Below are positions 14,321 through 23,525 of a stretch of 62,109 nt of DNA, one piece after another. Numbering within the stretch: the first letter of the stretch is position 1; each line of letters starts with the position of its first letter. Source of the stretch: Lentisphaeraceae bacterium. GTDB taxonomy: Bacteria; Verrucomicrobiota; Kiritimatiellia; RFP12; UBA1067. The notes under the pieces were generated by a model that worked only from the letters and a program-made list of their open reading frames with translations, had not been told where the DNA came from and made no database searches. The position numbers and the translations under genes were made by a program. The stretch lies in the NCBI GenBank assembly GCA_004551905.1, contig SFPL01000028.1, forward strand, positions 1 to 62,109, read 5' to 3'.

Positions 14321-15130
14321 TTACTCGTGAATGATCGTCCCGTTGCCGAGGACGATGCCGTTGGTGCCGTGGAAGCGGCAGTTGGGATTTGCGTTCCAGG
14401 GGAACCTCGCGCCGTAGCCAGCGACGATGTTGCCCTCGGATGCGACCTGCTTGATCTGCTCGACGGTCTTGTTGTCGATCCAGATGTCCATGAGGTTCGG
14501 ACACTGGTCGAAGTCCTGCGTCGCGAACTGCGTCACCGCGCCGAGCCGAAGCTCGCGCAGTTTCGTGCAGCCCTGCCAGACGTAGCTCCAGCAGGTGTTC
14601 GTGCGCAGCGTCGTGTACTTCTCGAGCGACGAGCAATACTGGTACGTGCCGTCGTAGCAAATGCCGTTCATGCCAATGACGACCTCCTTCAGCTTCGAGC
14701 AGTACGCGAAGTCGCGCTGCCCCTGCCAGGTGCAGTTCGGGCAGATGTACCTTTCGAGGTTCACCGCCTTCTTGAAGGCCGCCGACTGGCTGCCAGTGAT
14801 CTGACCGCAGTAATCAACGACTGAGATAACCGCAGCATCATAAGAATACTGCGCCTGTCCGTCGAGGAAGCGAAGCCCGATGCTTCTGACACCCTCAACC
14901 GTCACCTTGTACTTGCCGTAGAGCAAGTAGGTGTGCGCGGTGAGGATATCGCCGCCTCTATACGGATGCTCGGTTTTGTTGCCGTCGCCCCAGTTGATCA
15001 CGACCGGCAATCCGTTCGTCGCATGGTAGGCGAGCTGGAACTTGAGCCCGGTGGTCGGGGTCATGTTGACCTCGACCACCGTGCCGCGACCGCCCTCATT
15101 CCACATCGGCTGTCTTGATGCGATCTGCAT
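14321..15130 (-). CDS. tail fibre protein with PKD-like and BspA-type leucine-rich repeats
   Basis: A 269-residue protein. Residues 40-80 form a PKD-like strand set (INWGDGNKTEHPY, then HTYLLYGKYKVTVEG). Residues 110-235 carry irregular leucine-rich repeats of the BspA/LRR_5 kind (CSKLKEVVIG, CSSLEKYT, CTKLRELRLG, CPNLMDIWI). Such repeats bind cell-surface ligands, so this is probably a receptor-binding or fibre component. It is a distant duplicate of 17108-18142. Confidence 0.75.
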   Translation of the reverse strand: MQIASRQPMWNEGGRGTVVEVNMTPTTGLKFQLAYHATNGLPVVINWGDGNKTEHPYRGGDILTAHTYLLYGKYKVTVEGVRSIGLRFLDGQAQYSYDAAVISVVDYCGQITGSQSAAFKKAVNLERYICPNCTWQGQRDFAYCSKLKEVVIGMNGICYDGTYQYCSSLEKYTTLRTNTCWSYVWQGCTKLRELRLGAVTQFATQDFDQCPNLMDIWIDNKTVEQIKQVASEGNIVAGYGARFPWNANPNCRFHGTNGIVLGNGTIIHE

Positions 15131-15133
15131 GGG

Positions 15134-16159
15134 TTAGCCCCCCGTCGGCGTCCAGACCACATCGTCGATCCAGCCGCAGTCACTGCCTTTCGATACGATG
15201 TCGTCCTTGTCGTACTTCCACTCGATAGTGTGGGAGCCGTCGGTCGTGAACGTGCGCGTGTAGGTCGCCCAGCTGCGTTCGCCGCTGATGTTCGTAACCT
15301 CAGTGCCGTCAACGATGAAGTGGAGCTTGTCGTAGTTCGACTCGCTCGACGTCCGCCACTTGAAGGTGAGCGTACCCTTCCCTTGCACCGTCGTCGTGAG
15401 CGAGGTGCGCCCGTTGTCCGAGATGCGGCCCGAACGAGCCGAACCCGGCGAGCTGGCGTAGGTGACCGTGTCGACGAACCACGGGATCACGTTCTCGGAG
15501 AAGAACGTGAGGTTCTTCGTCGGGCAGATCGCGTCCACGAAGGGGTCGACGTAGACCTCCCACTGGGCGTAGAGCTTCGTCACGCCAGTCTTGCAGCGGT
15601 CGCTCGCCTCGACCTTCACGCCACCCTCGGCCTCGGTGAACCAGCCCTGGAACGACATTCCGGCCATCGTCGGACGGGGGAGCGTCCCGTAGGTCGCACC
15701 GAGCTTGAAGGTGTACTTCGTCTTGTCGAGGTCGCCGCCGCAGGGATCGAACTCGACCTCATGGTCGATGTCGATCCGCTTGCGGTTCACGATGAAGATG
15801 CCCTGGTCGGTCTCGGTGAACGCAAACACGTTCACGCCGACCTCGCACTTGAACACGTCCTCGTCCACGTCCTCGAACGAGATCGTCTCGCCCGTCGGGG
15901 CGGCGAACGTCACCTCCGGGATTTCGTCGGCGGTGATGACGAGCCGCACGAAGAAGTCGCGCACCGCACCCTTGACGAGCGGCGGCACGACGAGCCGCAG
16001 CGGATCGGTCTCGGCGAGTTCCACGCGGGTCACGGCTCGGTCGGTGAGGTTCACCGTGCCGTCCTCCGGCATACGCTTCAGAAGTCGGTAGCGGCCCGCC
16101 GTGCCGTCGGTGCCGCCGCCTTCGCCCTCATCGAGCTGGGGAATGTACAATACGTCCAT
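15134..16159 (-). CDS. tail fibre protein with InlB-type B-repeat
   Basis: A 341-residue protein. Residues 38-130 carry the domain shared with 13083-13562 and 16424-16840. Residues 135-205 contain a Listeria-Bacteroides (InlB B) repeat: VEFDPCGG, then YGTLPRPT..GMSFQGWFTE and KLYAQWEV. The C-terminal 120 residues look like a carbohydrate-binding jelly roll (TYTRTFTTDGSHTIEWKY). It probably binds the host surface. Confidence 0.75.
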   Translation of the reverse strand: MDVLYIPQLDEGEGGGTDGTAGRYRLLKRMPEDGTVNLTDRAVTRVELAETDPLRLVVPPLVKGAVRDFFVRLVITADEIPEVTFAAPTGETISFEDVDEDVFKCEVGVNVFAFTETDQGIFIVNRKRIDIDHEVEFDPCGGDLDKTKYTFKLGATYGTLPRPTMAGMSFQGWFTEAEGGVKVEASDRCKTGVTKLYAQWEVYVDPFVDAICPTKNLTFFSENVIPWFVDTVTYASSPGSARSGRISDNGRTSLTTTVQGKGTLTFKWRTSSESNYDKLHFIVDGTEVTNISGERSWATYTRTFTTDGSHTIEWKYDKDDIVSKGSDCGWIDDVVWTPTGG

Positions 16160-16423
16160 TTACTTGTCCTCCGGGTTTTCTATTTCCATCGTCTGGTTGA
16201 TCGGGATGTAATGCAGGGCCTCCGCATCCTCCCACTTGCCGTAGGCCCACATGAGCCGAACGCTTCCGTGTTCGTCCTTGTCGAGCCGGTGAATCGGGCG
16301 GTTCTCGTCGTTGCCGAAGCAGACGTAGAGGATGCCGTCCACACGCTTCATGAGGTGTGCGTCGAGTTCCTTTCGCTTGAAGAACTCGCTCGTCGCCTCG
16401 AATCCATAGCAGTCAATCTGCAT
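16160..16423 (-). CDS. small tail-region protein, paralog of 16837-17097
   Basis: An 87-residue protein starting MQIDCYGFEAT with PIHRLDKDE and WAYGKWEDAEALHYIP. About half of the residues match the 86-residue protein two genes upstream. Gene packing is head-to-tail with no gap. Probably a small structural or chaperone partner of the fibre domain next to it. Confidence 0.7.
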   Translation of the reverse strand: MQIDCYGFEATSEFFKRKELDAHLMKRVDGILYVCFGNDENRPIHRLDKDEHGSVRLMWAYGKWEDAEALHYIPINQTMEIENPEDK

Positions 16424-16840
16424 TTAGCTTTCTCCTTCCGTTTTGATTCTCGCCAGGACCTTGCGGGCGACGAGTAGCACGTCCGCCGCCGTCTCGGTGA
16501 AGAAGTACACGACCGTCTCGCCGTCGCCCGGCGGCTCGAGCGCATCGCTCTCGCCCTCGAACGCCTCCGCGCCCTCGAACTTCAGCGCGTTCTCGCCCGT
16601 CGCCGTGACGCGCAGCATGAAGTCACGCGCCTTGCCCGGTTCGATGTCCGGCATCACGACCGTTGTCGTGCCGCCCTCGACAGCGAGGACGTTCGCGCTG
16701 CGGTCGTCGAGGTGCGCCCGTCCGTCCTTGGGCTGCACACGCTTGACGGCGTACTGTGATTTCTCGCTTGCCGAATCGGCGGCGATCCGCCGCATCAGCG
16801 CGGTCAGCTTGTCCCATTGCTCAAAGACAATGACCTTCAT
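16424..16840 (-). CDS. tail protein consisting mainly of the shared fibre domain
   Basis: A 138-residue protein from MKVIVFEQWDKLTALM. Residues 45-135 align with the domain in 13083-13562 and 15134-16159: DRSANV, KARDFMLRVTATGE and VVYFFTETA. Start chosen because the ATG overlaps the stop of the upstream gene. It is flanked on both sides by the MxIxCYG paralogs. Confidence 0.7.
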   Translation of the reverse strand: MKVIVFEQWDKLTALMRRIAADSASEKSQYAVKRVQPKDGRAHLDDRSANVLAVEGGTTTVVMPDIEPGKARDFMLRVTATGENALKFEGAEAFEGESDALEPPGDGETVVYFFTETAADVLLVARKVLARIKTEGES

Positions 16841-17097
16841 TCCTCGATCTCCGTTGTTTCGGTTGTCGGGATGTAGTCGAGGTTCTCCGCCTCGCCCCAT
16901 TTCCCGTAGGCCCACTCGCGCCGCACGATGCCGTCCTCACCAACCGTGAGGCGGTGGATCGGCACTTTGTCGCCTTCGCCGAAGCGAAGGTAGGTCGAAC
17001 CGCCGGAGGCCTTCGACTCCAAAGGCTCAATCGGCGGGTTCTTGTCGTATGTCGCACTCTCGGTGCGTTCGCCATAGCAGTTGATTCGCATTTCCAT
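16837..17097 (-). CDS. small tail-region protein, paralog of 16160-16423
   Basis: An 86-residue protein starting MEMRINCYGERTES, with VPIHRLTVGEDG and EWAYGKWGEAENLDYIP. A four-base ATGA overlap couples it to the next gene. Confidence 0.7.
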   Translation of the reverse strand: MEMRINCYGERTESATYDKNPPIEPLESKASGGSTYLRFGEGDKVPIHRLTVGEDGIVRREWAYGKWGEAENLDYIPTTETTEIEE

Positions 17098-17107
17098 GTC
17101 CTTTCCG

Positions 17108-18142
17108 TCAGGGTCCAGTCGGCGCGGGCGTCGGGCGAGGAATCGTCCCGCCCCACGGTTTGTCCCAGAAGAGTGAGCGCACCGCGTCCGAACATCCCGT
17201 TACCACGTCATAGCACCGGTAGTAGTCCGAGTCCGGCGAGTAGCGCACTTTCTCCTCCGGCATGAGGAGCGCGGGATCGCCCGTCCACGCGCCCGTGAGG
17301 TTCGGGCAGTCCCAGTAGCACCCGCTCACCATCTTCACGTTCTCTGGCCACTTCGGGATGATTCCGACCGCGCCCGTGCAGCCCTTGAACACGCTGTCGA
17401 GTTCCTCGCCGCATTCGGGCCAGGTCGGGATCTCGCCATGCAGACCCGTGCAGCCGTTGTAGCAGGAGTTGAACTCAACGCAGTTCCTCGGCCATGCGGG
17501 GAAGCGTCCCGTCACGGTCTTGCAGTCGTTGTAGCAGAAGCCGCAGCGGACTATGTTCTTCCCCCACTTCGGAATCTTCCCCGTGAGATTGACGTGCTGG
17601 TAAGTGCCGCAGGCATCGGTGATCGCGTCCGTCCATTCGGGGAACGGTCCCTCGACGTCCCTGCAATACTCGAAGCAGCAGTAGGTCGTGGTGATCGACC
17701 GCCCCCACGGAGGGAGCCGTCCCTTGAGCCCGCCGTGCGTCGGGTCGCTCCATCCGCAGAAGCTGCCCTCGGCGGAGTCGAGCCAGTCGCTCCAGTGGTG
17801 AAGCCACATCTGCGGACGCGAGACGAGGGGACGCCCCTCCTTCGTCACGGTATAGCAGTCCCACACGCGGAACCACCGCGCCTCGCGACCGATGCGGATC
17901 GTGTACCGCCCGACCGCCGTGTAGTTGTGCCACGCGAGATAGGTGGTCTGACGGTCAATCGTTCCGTCGCCCCAGTCGATGGTGATCAAGTCGTACTGGT
18001 CGACGAAACGACCGACTTGGATCTGAAGCTGACAGTAGTTGTCGCGGATTTCGTAATCGACGAACTCCACGTCGAACGCCGTCTCGTCATGCCACGGCCA
18101 CCGCTTCCGGCAGCCGTGGAGGTTGAATCTTCCGCACCGCAT
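17108..18142 (-). CDS. tail fibre protein with PKD-like domain and tandem surface repeats
   Basis: A 344-residue protein. A PKD-like strand pair (ITIDWGDGTI, then HNYTAVGRYTIRIG) is followed by tandem repeats of about 22-25 residues whose core is G-x-(I/F/L)-P-x-W (GKIPKWGKNI, GEIPTWPEC, GIIPKWPENV) with Cys pairs. The repeats resemble degenerate leucine-rich repeats. It is a probable receptor-binding fibre and a duplicate, in plan, of 14321-15130. Confidence 0.7.
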   Translation of the reverse strand: MRCGRFNLHGCRKRWPWHDETAFDVEFVDYEIRDNYCQLQIQVGRFVDQYDLITIDWGDGTIDRQTTYLAWHNYTAVGRYTIRIGREARWFRVWDCYTVTKEGRPLVSRPQMWLHHWSDWLDSAEGSFCGWSDPTHGGLKGRLPPWGRSITTTYCCFEYCRDVEGPFPEWTDAITDACGTYQHVNLTGKIPKWGKNIVRCGFCYNDCKTVTGRFPAWPRNCVEFNSCYNGCTGLHGEIPTWPECGEELDSVFKGCTGAVGIIPKWPENVKMVSGCYWDCPNLTGAWTGDPALLMPEEKVRYSPDSDYYRCYDVVTGCSDAVRSLFWDKPWGGTIPRPTPAPTGP

Positions 18143-18143
18143 C

Positions 18144-20213
18144 TTACGCCCCCATGAGCTTGATGTCCGGGTCGAGGTAGACGAATCCGCCCGCCGCGTA
18201 CCACGAGAAGTACACCCTCACGTCGACGGGCTTCACCTCCGGGATGTCAATCGGAAGCTCGAGCACCATCTGCGTGAGGTCTGTGTCGTTCACCCAAACG
18301 CTCGTCGGGTCGTTCGACCACCGCCCGTGGAGGGTCGAGTAGTACGTCCGGCCGCTGACCTGCACCGAGAGGAAGAACTGGCGGTACATCTCGGCGGGCT
18401 TCGCGTAGCCCTTGAAGGCGATGTACGCCTTCACGATGTGCCGCCCCGTCGTGGTCGGGAGGAGCTGCATACCGTTGAACGGCCGCCGCCCCAGCACCAT
18501 CGTCTCTGCGCTTGTGCAGACGTTGTTGTAGATCTTCAAGGCCGACGCGCCGCCGCCCTGCCTGTTGACGCTCCACGTGTCCGCGAGACCATTTGCACAA
18601 CGGAATGCGAAGTGTCCATCCGCGCCCTCGTTGTTGCAGCCGAACCCCTGGTAGATGTGGTTCGCCCGCGAGGACTGCGCCGTCATCGGATAGAGCGCGG
18701 TGTTCGACTCGTCGACGAAGATGCTCCCGTTGTCGCTGTAGGTCGAGGCGATGGCGGGGTCCTCGTTGTACGGGTAGGTTGGGTTCTCCGTGTTGCACGT
18801 GAGCTTGCGGACGCGCATATGCGTCCCGTAGCCCGCGAACAGGGCCTTGCCCGGAAACCACGTCTTCACCGACTTGATGTCTGCGACCGAATACTGAAGC
18901 CAGACCCCGCCCTCGAACTCCGCCTCCGTGATGCGGAGGTTGTTGCCGTAGAACGCCTTGCCCCGGTAGCACTTCACGAGGAGGTTGTCGACACAGGGGA
19001 CCTTCGCGAACACGTCGCAGTCGCTTGAGCTAAAGTCCATCACGACCGCCGCGTAGCTTTCTCCGCTCTGCGTCGCGTTCGCGTAGGTGATCGGGGAGCC
19101 GATGCCCGCCGCGTCCGCGAGTTTCACGGTCACGTTCTTGATCGGCTTCGCCACACCCGGCACGTAGGACGCGGCATAGCACCGGCTCATCGAGAGAACC
19201 GCCGCCTTGCAGTTCCAGCATTCCGTGAGATTCACGTCCACGCCGTCGAGGTTCATCTCGTAGCAGCTCCCGAAGTAGATCATCGGGTAGTCGATCTGAT
19301 AGGAACTCGGCTTGGTGGCGGAGAGCGGATTGCCCGTCGCCACCTTGATGTCGCGGACGACCGTCGAGATGTATCCCTGCACGGAGAGGAGGAGCGGCAC
19401 GTGGCTCGCCGAGCCGTTCCGGCGGACGGTCTGCGTGACGTTCACGATGTTGCACTCGACGCCCTTGGCAGAGTTGTTCGACAGGTAGAGCGGGTAATAC
19501 TGCCCGTAGTCCGTCCACGCCGCCGAGTAGACGCGCACGTCCTGGACGTTCAGCACGTCCGAGAAGTACACGTAGATGCCGTGGGCGTTGCTCGAGCCGC
19601 CCGTGACGGCATGGTTGATCGTGCAGTCGGAGATGTTCACCATCCTCGCGTAGTAGACGTACACGTAGGACTTGCACCGGCTGGCGGTGAGTTCCCCCGC
19701 GTAGGACGATACGTCGAGGTTGATTCCCTTCGAGCCGAACTTGCAGTGCTCGAACGAGTAGCAGCCGATGTAGTCCGACGAGTTGTAGAACTTGAAGATG
19801 TAGTTGTCGGCGTTGATCGCGTCACGGAAGAGGTACACGCGGTGCAGCAGGAAGTGCTGGACGTAGGGAAGCTGGAACGAGCCGCTGGCGACAGTGGACT
19901 GCACGTTCGCATACTGCGCCGCGTCCGAACCCCACGCCGTCCGAGCCTCTGCGGGGACGAGTTCCCACATCGCGTCGGAGGCCATCGGCATTCCCATGAT
20001 GAGGAGGTTCGTGATGTCGTAGTTCGTCCCGTTCGGAACGACGCAGGCCGAGGTCTCGGCGGTGCGCCGGATGAGGTAGCAGGTGTTGTTCTGGAAGTCC
20101 GCCGCCGTCGCTGGCAGCGACTTCAACGCCTTCGCCGGGGTCGTGCCGTCGCCCGCCGTACCCCGCGAGGGGTCGACGTAGACCACGTTGAAGTCGACGT
20201 TGGAATATCGCAT
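18144..20213 (-). CDS. tail spike/fibre with parallel beta-helix
   Basis: A 689-residue protein. The N terminus has the short VVYVDPSRGTAGDGTTPAKA motif typical of secreted and tail proteins that lead into a right-handed beta-helix. Residues 100-480 show repeating short strands rich in Asn, Ser, Tyr and Val. The C-terminal 120 residues look like a separate beta domain. Probably a host-surface-binding or degrading spike; no catalytic residues can be assigned by eye. Confidence 0.8.
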   Translation of the reverse strand: MRYSNVDFNVVYVDPSRGTAGDGTTPAKALKSLPATAADFQNNTCYLIRRTAETSACVVPNGTNYDITNLLIMGMPMASDAMWELVPAEARTAWGSDAAQYANVQSTVASGSFQLPYVQHFLLHRVYLFRDAINADNYIFKFYNSSDYIGCYSFEHCKFGSKGINLDVSSYAGELTASRCKSYVYVYYARMVNISDCTINHAVTGGSSNAHGIYVYFSDVLNVQDVRVYSAAWTDYGQYYPLYLSNNSAKGVECNIVNVTQTVRRNGSASHVPLLLSVQGYISTVVRDIKVATGNPLSATKPSSYQIDYPMIYFGSCYEMNLDGVDVNLTECWNCKAAVLSMSRCYAASYVPGVAKPIKNVTVKLADAAGIGSPITYANATQSGESYAAVVMDFSSSDCDVFAKVPCVDNLLVKCYRGKAFYGNNLRITEAEFEGGVWLQYSVADIKSVKTWFPGKALFAGYGTHMRVRKLTCNTENPTYPYNEDPAIASTYSDNGSIFVDESNTALYPMTAQSSRANHIYQGFGCNNEGADGHFAFRCANGLADTWSVNRQGGGASALKIYNNVCTSAETMVLGRRPFNGMQLLPTTTGRHIVKAYIAFKGYAKPAEMYRQFFLSVQVSGRTYYSTLHGRWSNDPTSVWVNDTDLTQMVLELPIDIPEVKPVDVRVYFSWYAAGGFVYLDPDIKLMGA

Positions 20214-20223
20214 TTTCTCTCCT

Positions 20224-21627
20224 TTAGCCGTAGAAGGTGCTGTAGATGTTTATTGCCGCGAGTTTGGGAATTTCCGGCGGAATCTCGACTTCAAGGCCGG
20301 GCATCACGGACTGTCCGCCGCCGCCGTTCGTCCACGGCGATAGGCGGGTGCGTCCGTTGATGACCGCATAGCGGTCGAACTCCTCGTCCGTGACCCCGGC
20401 GTCCTTAAAATTTACGATGACCTCCCCCTCGATTCCCTTGCGGATGTGCGCGTTCTCGAACACGATCCGCGAGACCTTCGCGACGGAGGTGTCCGCGTCC
20501 GCGACGAGGACGTCGCCGTACACGGTCGAATCGTCGCCGAGGTACTTCTGCCACCTCGCGCCGATGAAGTCCGCGAGGGTCGGGTTGTCGATTGGGGTCG
20601 CGCTCTGGATCTCCGCCCGATACTTGAGTCCCGACGCGGCGACGAGCGAGAAGCCCGTCCCGTCCGACTTCGAGGCGTAGGCCACGTAGAGGTAGGACTC
20701 GTGTCCCGTCTCGCCCTGCGGCCCCCTCGGAATCTTGAAGTCGAGAACTGCCGCCGCCGTCGTGCCGGAGTTATGTACTTCGGCGGGCTGGTCGGTCGGG
20801 ACCATCTCGACCGATCCGACCTCGATGGTCGCCGCCGTGCCGGTACGTCCCTGCGGGATCTTGAAGCGGAACGCGGCGTCGTGTTCGTCGCCCTCGTTCG
20901 TGACCTCGGCGGGCGTTCCGGCGGGCAGAGTGTCCGTCCCCGCCACGCGCACCGTCGAGCGGTCGCCCTTGCGCCCCGGTATGAGGGGGATCGGGTCGCT
21001 CCACTCGTAGCCGACCAATGTGTTTCGGAATCGGTACCACTTCGCCGTCTCGGGCGGCTCGACCGAGGGGTCTGCGTCGTACCACGTCTCGCCGTCATCC
21101 GAGAGCTGCACCGCCATCTTCGCGGCGAACAGGGCGCGGATCTGCGCGGCCGTGTAGCTCCCGTCGCCGACCGGCTCGGGCCGCCCCGTCCCCGCGTCGG
21201 CGCGGCGGTTGCGGACGATGATGTCGAACTGGATCAGGAACTCCGGGTTGGTCTCGCCGGTCGTGAAGCCGGCGAGTTCGCAGCCGAACTGCGCCTGCTC
21301 GTTCTTGCCCAAGGCTGCGATCAGCTCCTCCGTGTTCGTCTCGGTGAGCGGCACGTGGACTTCGTTCCCCGTGACCGTGATTCCCTCGGTCACGCGGAGC
21401 TGCGGCTTGGTCGTGGCGTCCCAGTCGTTCGCTACCGCGAAGTCCCACGTCGCGTAGGCGAGGTCTTCGGGCCTAAGTGCAGCCCCGTTCTCGTCGAGCA
21501 GCTTCAACACCAGTTCGGCGCGAAGCCCCCTCGTCAGCGCGGGCAAGACGTTGACCGTCTGGTTCCACTCGTCGACGAGCGTCGCCTTGACGCTCGTCGC
21601 CCGCAGGTACATTGTGATGATTTGCAT
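20224..21627 (-). CDS. baseplate/tail fibre protein with collagen-like stretches
   Basis: A 467-residue protein. The N-terminal 150 residues resemble a BppU-type baseplate-attachment domain. Two segments (near residues 225-320) have collagen-like or intramolecular linker blocks (IPQGRTGTAAT, IPRGPQGETG). The C terminus is Gly/Pro-rich. It probably links the fibres to the baseplate. Operon gaps are of a few bases. Confidence 0.7.
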   Translation of the reverse strand: MQIITMYLRATSVKATLVDEWNQTVNVLPALTRGLRAELVLKLLDENGAALRPEDLAYATWDFAVANDWDATTKPQLRVTEGITVTGNEVHVPLTETNTEELIAALGKNEQAQFGCELAGFTTGETNPEFLIQFDIIVRNRRADAGTGRPEPVGDGSYTAAQIRALFAAKMAVQLSDDGETWYDADPSVEPPETAKWYRFRNTLVGYEWSDPIPLIPGRKGDRSTVRVAGTDTLPAGTPAEVTNEGDEHDAAFRFKIPQGRTGTAATIEVGSVEMVPTDQPAEVHNSGTTAAAVLDFKIPRGPQGETGHESYLYVAYASKSDGTGFSLVAASGLKYRAEIQSATPIDNPTLADFIGARWQKYLGDDSTVYGDVLVADADTSVAKVSRIVFENAHIRKGIEGEVIVNFKDAGVTDEEFDRYAVINGRTRLSPWTNGGGGQSVMPGLEVEIPPEIPKLAAINIYSTFYG

Positions 21628-22686
21628 TTAGCTCTCCTTCGATTGGAATTTGAAACCGCCCTCGACACCGTAGTCGAGGAAGCCCCAGCACTTGCCGTCC
21701 CAGCCGCGCTTCGCGCTGTGACGCTTTACCGCCACGCCCTCGCCGTCGAACTCGCTCGTCGGCACGACCTCGTTCTTTGGGATCGACTCCGTGTCGCCGA
21801 GCTTAAACTCGAAGTCATACGGGTCCTTCACGTGAACCCTCTCGGTCCAGTTGAGGCCCTTGTTGAACTTCGACTCGCCGCCGTCGAACACCGAGGTGTC
21901 GAGCTGCTGCGAATAGGGGACGGGACCTGTCGGCTGGGTCACGTAGACCGCCGCAAAGAGGTCGAACTGCGCGTTGAGAAGCCAGCTCCGCGCCCCCTTG
22001 AACCTGTACGACTGGCTCTGCGCGTAGCCGCAGTATCCGTCCTTGTTGTACTCCGGGTCGCCCTCGTAGTCGGGGATCGGGCATTTCCAGTGCGTGTTCC
22101 CGCTCCATGCACAGATCGTCGACGGGAAGCCGCTGTTGTGTACGGACTCGTTCATCGTGTCGAACGCCATCTTCATCGCGTCGCCAATTGACTCGTCGAA
22201 CGGCGGGTCGTGTCTTGAGCCGGAGCGCGAGAGCGACCGTCCGAACATCTGCCCGGCGCGGATCACGGTCAGCTTGTCGATGGCGTTCCGGATCTGCTTG
22301 AGCCACTCGCCGCCGTTCTCGACGAGCGATCCGTACTTCGCGTACTCGTAGAGGCGGCATCCCCGCTCCTGAATGAGGTCGCCGTAGGTCCACATCTTCG
22401 GGAAGTCCGAGTAGTCCTCCTCGAACTCCTCCCAGTCCAGGTTGACGAAGTTCCGTGCGAGGCTGCTGATCGTCCGCACGATGCCCTTAATGACCTCCCG
22501 CGAGACCGTCTTCCACGGCGATATCTTGTAGATTCGGCTGTCCGCGCTCGTGTGCAGGGCGGCGCACCGCTCCAGCAGGGCCTCGCGGATCGCCACCACG
22601 TAGTCGGCGTTGGTCGGATCGGGCGTGTTCCAGTTCATGCCCTTGTCCTCCCAGTGCGTCGGAATCTCGTATTCGATCACCTCCAT
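21628..22686 (-). CDS. phage tail/baseplate structural protein, unknown family
   Basis: A 352-residue protein starting MEVIEYEIPTHWEDKG. The first half is helical and the second contains aromatic-rich beta segments. No motif recognised. The ATG overlaps the end of the upstream gene by 10 bases, and position between tape measure and fibres supports a baseplate role. Confidence 0.65.
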   Translation of the reverse strand: MEVIEYEIPTHWEDKGMNWNTPDPTNADYVVAIREALLERCAALHTSADSRIYKISPWKTVSREVIKGIVRTISSLARNFVNLDWEEFEEDYSDFPKMWTYGDLIQERGCRLYEYAKYGSLVENGGEWLKQIRNAIDKLTVIRAGQMFGRSLSRSGSRHDPPFDESIGDAMKMAFDTMNESVHNSGFPSTICAWSGNTHWKCPIPDYEGDPEYNKDGYCGYAQSQSYRFKGARSWLLNAQFDLFAAVYVTQPTGPVPYSQQLDTSVFDGGESKFNKGLNWTERVHVKDPYDFEFKLGDTESIPKNEVVPTSEFDGEGVAVKRHSAKRGWDGKCWGFLDYGVEGGFKFQSKES

Positions 22687-23525
22687 ATCGCCGCGCTCCC
22701 CAAGTAGGCGGCTTCGGTTTCGTCGCCGCAGATGTACGTGTCGAGAGACACGGAGATGTCGCTCCCCTCGGCCTCCGAGCCCTCGGGCTTGCAGAACTTG
22801 AAGTTCACGCTCCCCTCGGCCTTCGGTTCCGAGCCCTCGTGCCAGCCGGCGGCCGAGCCGACCTCGCCGATCACCCACTTGCCGGATGCGTAGTGGATGC
22901 GCCCGTAGGTGTAGTAGCCCTTCTCCTTGTTGAGGGAGCGGACGAAGTATTCGCCGTTGCCCTTGAAGCGGGGAAGCCCCTTGATCCTCTGCCCGCTCTC
23001 GCCGTCCTTGCCCTCGTACACGCCGAACTCGCCGTTCTTGGCGACCCAGCGCGGCCACACCGCCTTGAGCTGCTTCGTCTCGCCGGACTCGTAGATCGAC
23101 CCTCGCGGGCGCATCTCGACCTCGGTGTCGGGGCTGTAGGGCGGACTCGAGAAAGTGTAGAACCTGTCGCCCGTCCACTCGTACTCCCGCTCCTCCTCCT
23201 TCCACTTGTAGTTCTCGAGCGGCTCGTAGCCGGGGAACTTGTCGCACCACACCCAGCCGTAAGTCTGCGTGTAGTACACGTACCCGCTTCCCTCCCAGTA
23301 GACGTAGCCGTTGATGTCGCTGAACACGGGCGTGAGAAGCGAGCCGTCGATCTGGAGCTTGTAGCAGAAGTTCGGATCGCGGACGATGACGTTGTAGCCC
23401 CACGACCCCGCGTTGAACGCGAAGTAGCCCTCGTCGCCTCCCTTGCCGCGCCAGATGCCGGTCGGCGGCGTGAGGTTCGGGACCTCCGGGATGCGGAAGA
23501 GGGACGGAACGTACTGGTAGCTCAT
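22677..23525 (-). CDS. phage tail/baseplate structural protein, unknown family
   Basis: A 282-residue protein starting MSYQYVPSLFRIPEVP, very rich in Tyr, Trp and Gly (YWEGSGYVYYTQTYGWVW), as expected of a beta-structured virion protein. No family recognised. It overlaps neighbours on both sides. Confidence 0.65.
   Translation of the reverse strand: MSYQYVPSLFRIPEVPNLTPPTGIWRGKGGDEGYFAFNAGSWGYNVIVRDPNFCYKLQIDGSLLTPVFSDINGYVYWEGSGYVYYTQTYGWVWCDKFPGYEPLENYKWKEEEREYEWTGDRFYTFSSPPYSPDTEVEMRPRGSIYESGETKQLKAVWPRWVAKNGEFGVYEGKDGESGQRIKGLPRFKGNGEYFVRSLNKEKGYYTYGRIHYASGKWVIGEVGSAAGWHEGSEPKAEGSVNFKFCKPEGSEAEGSDISVSLDTYICGDETEAAYLGSAAIWR

Noticed and set aside
20230..20262. TGTTTATTGCC similar to the class 2 promoter block near 20246
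   Set aside because: It lies in the coding end of the baseplate gene and the CTTCAG half is missing at the fixed distance.
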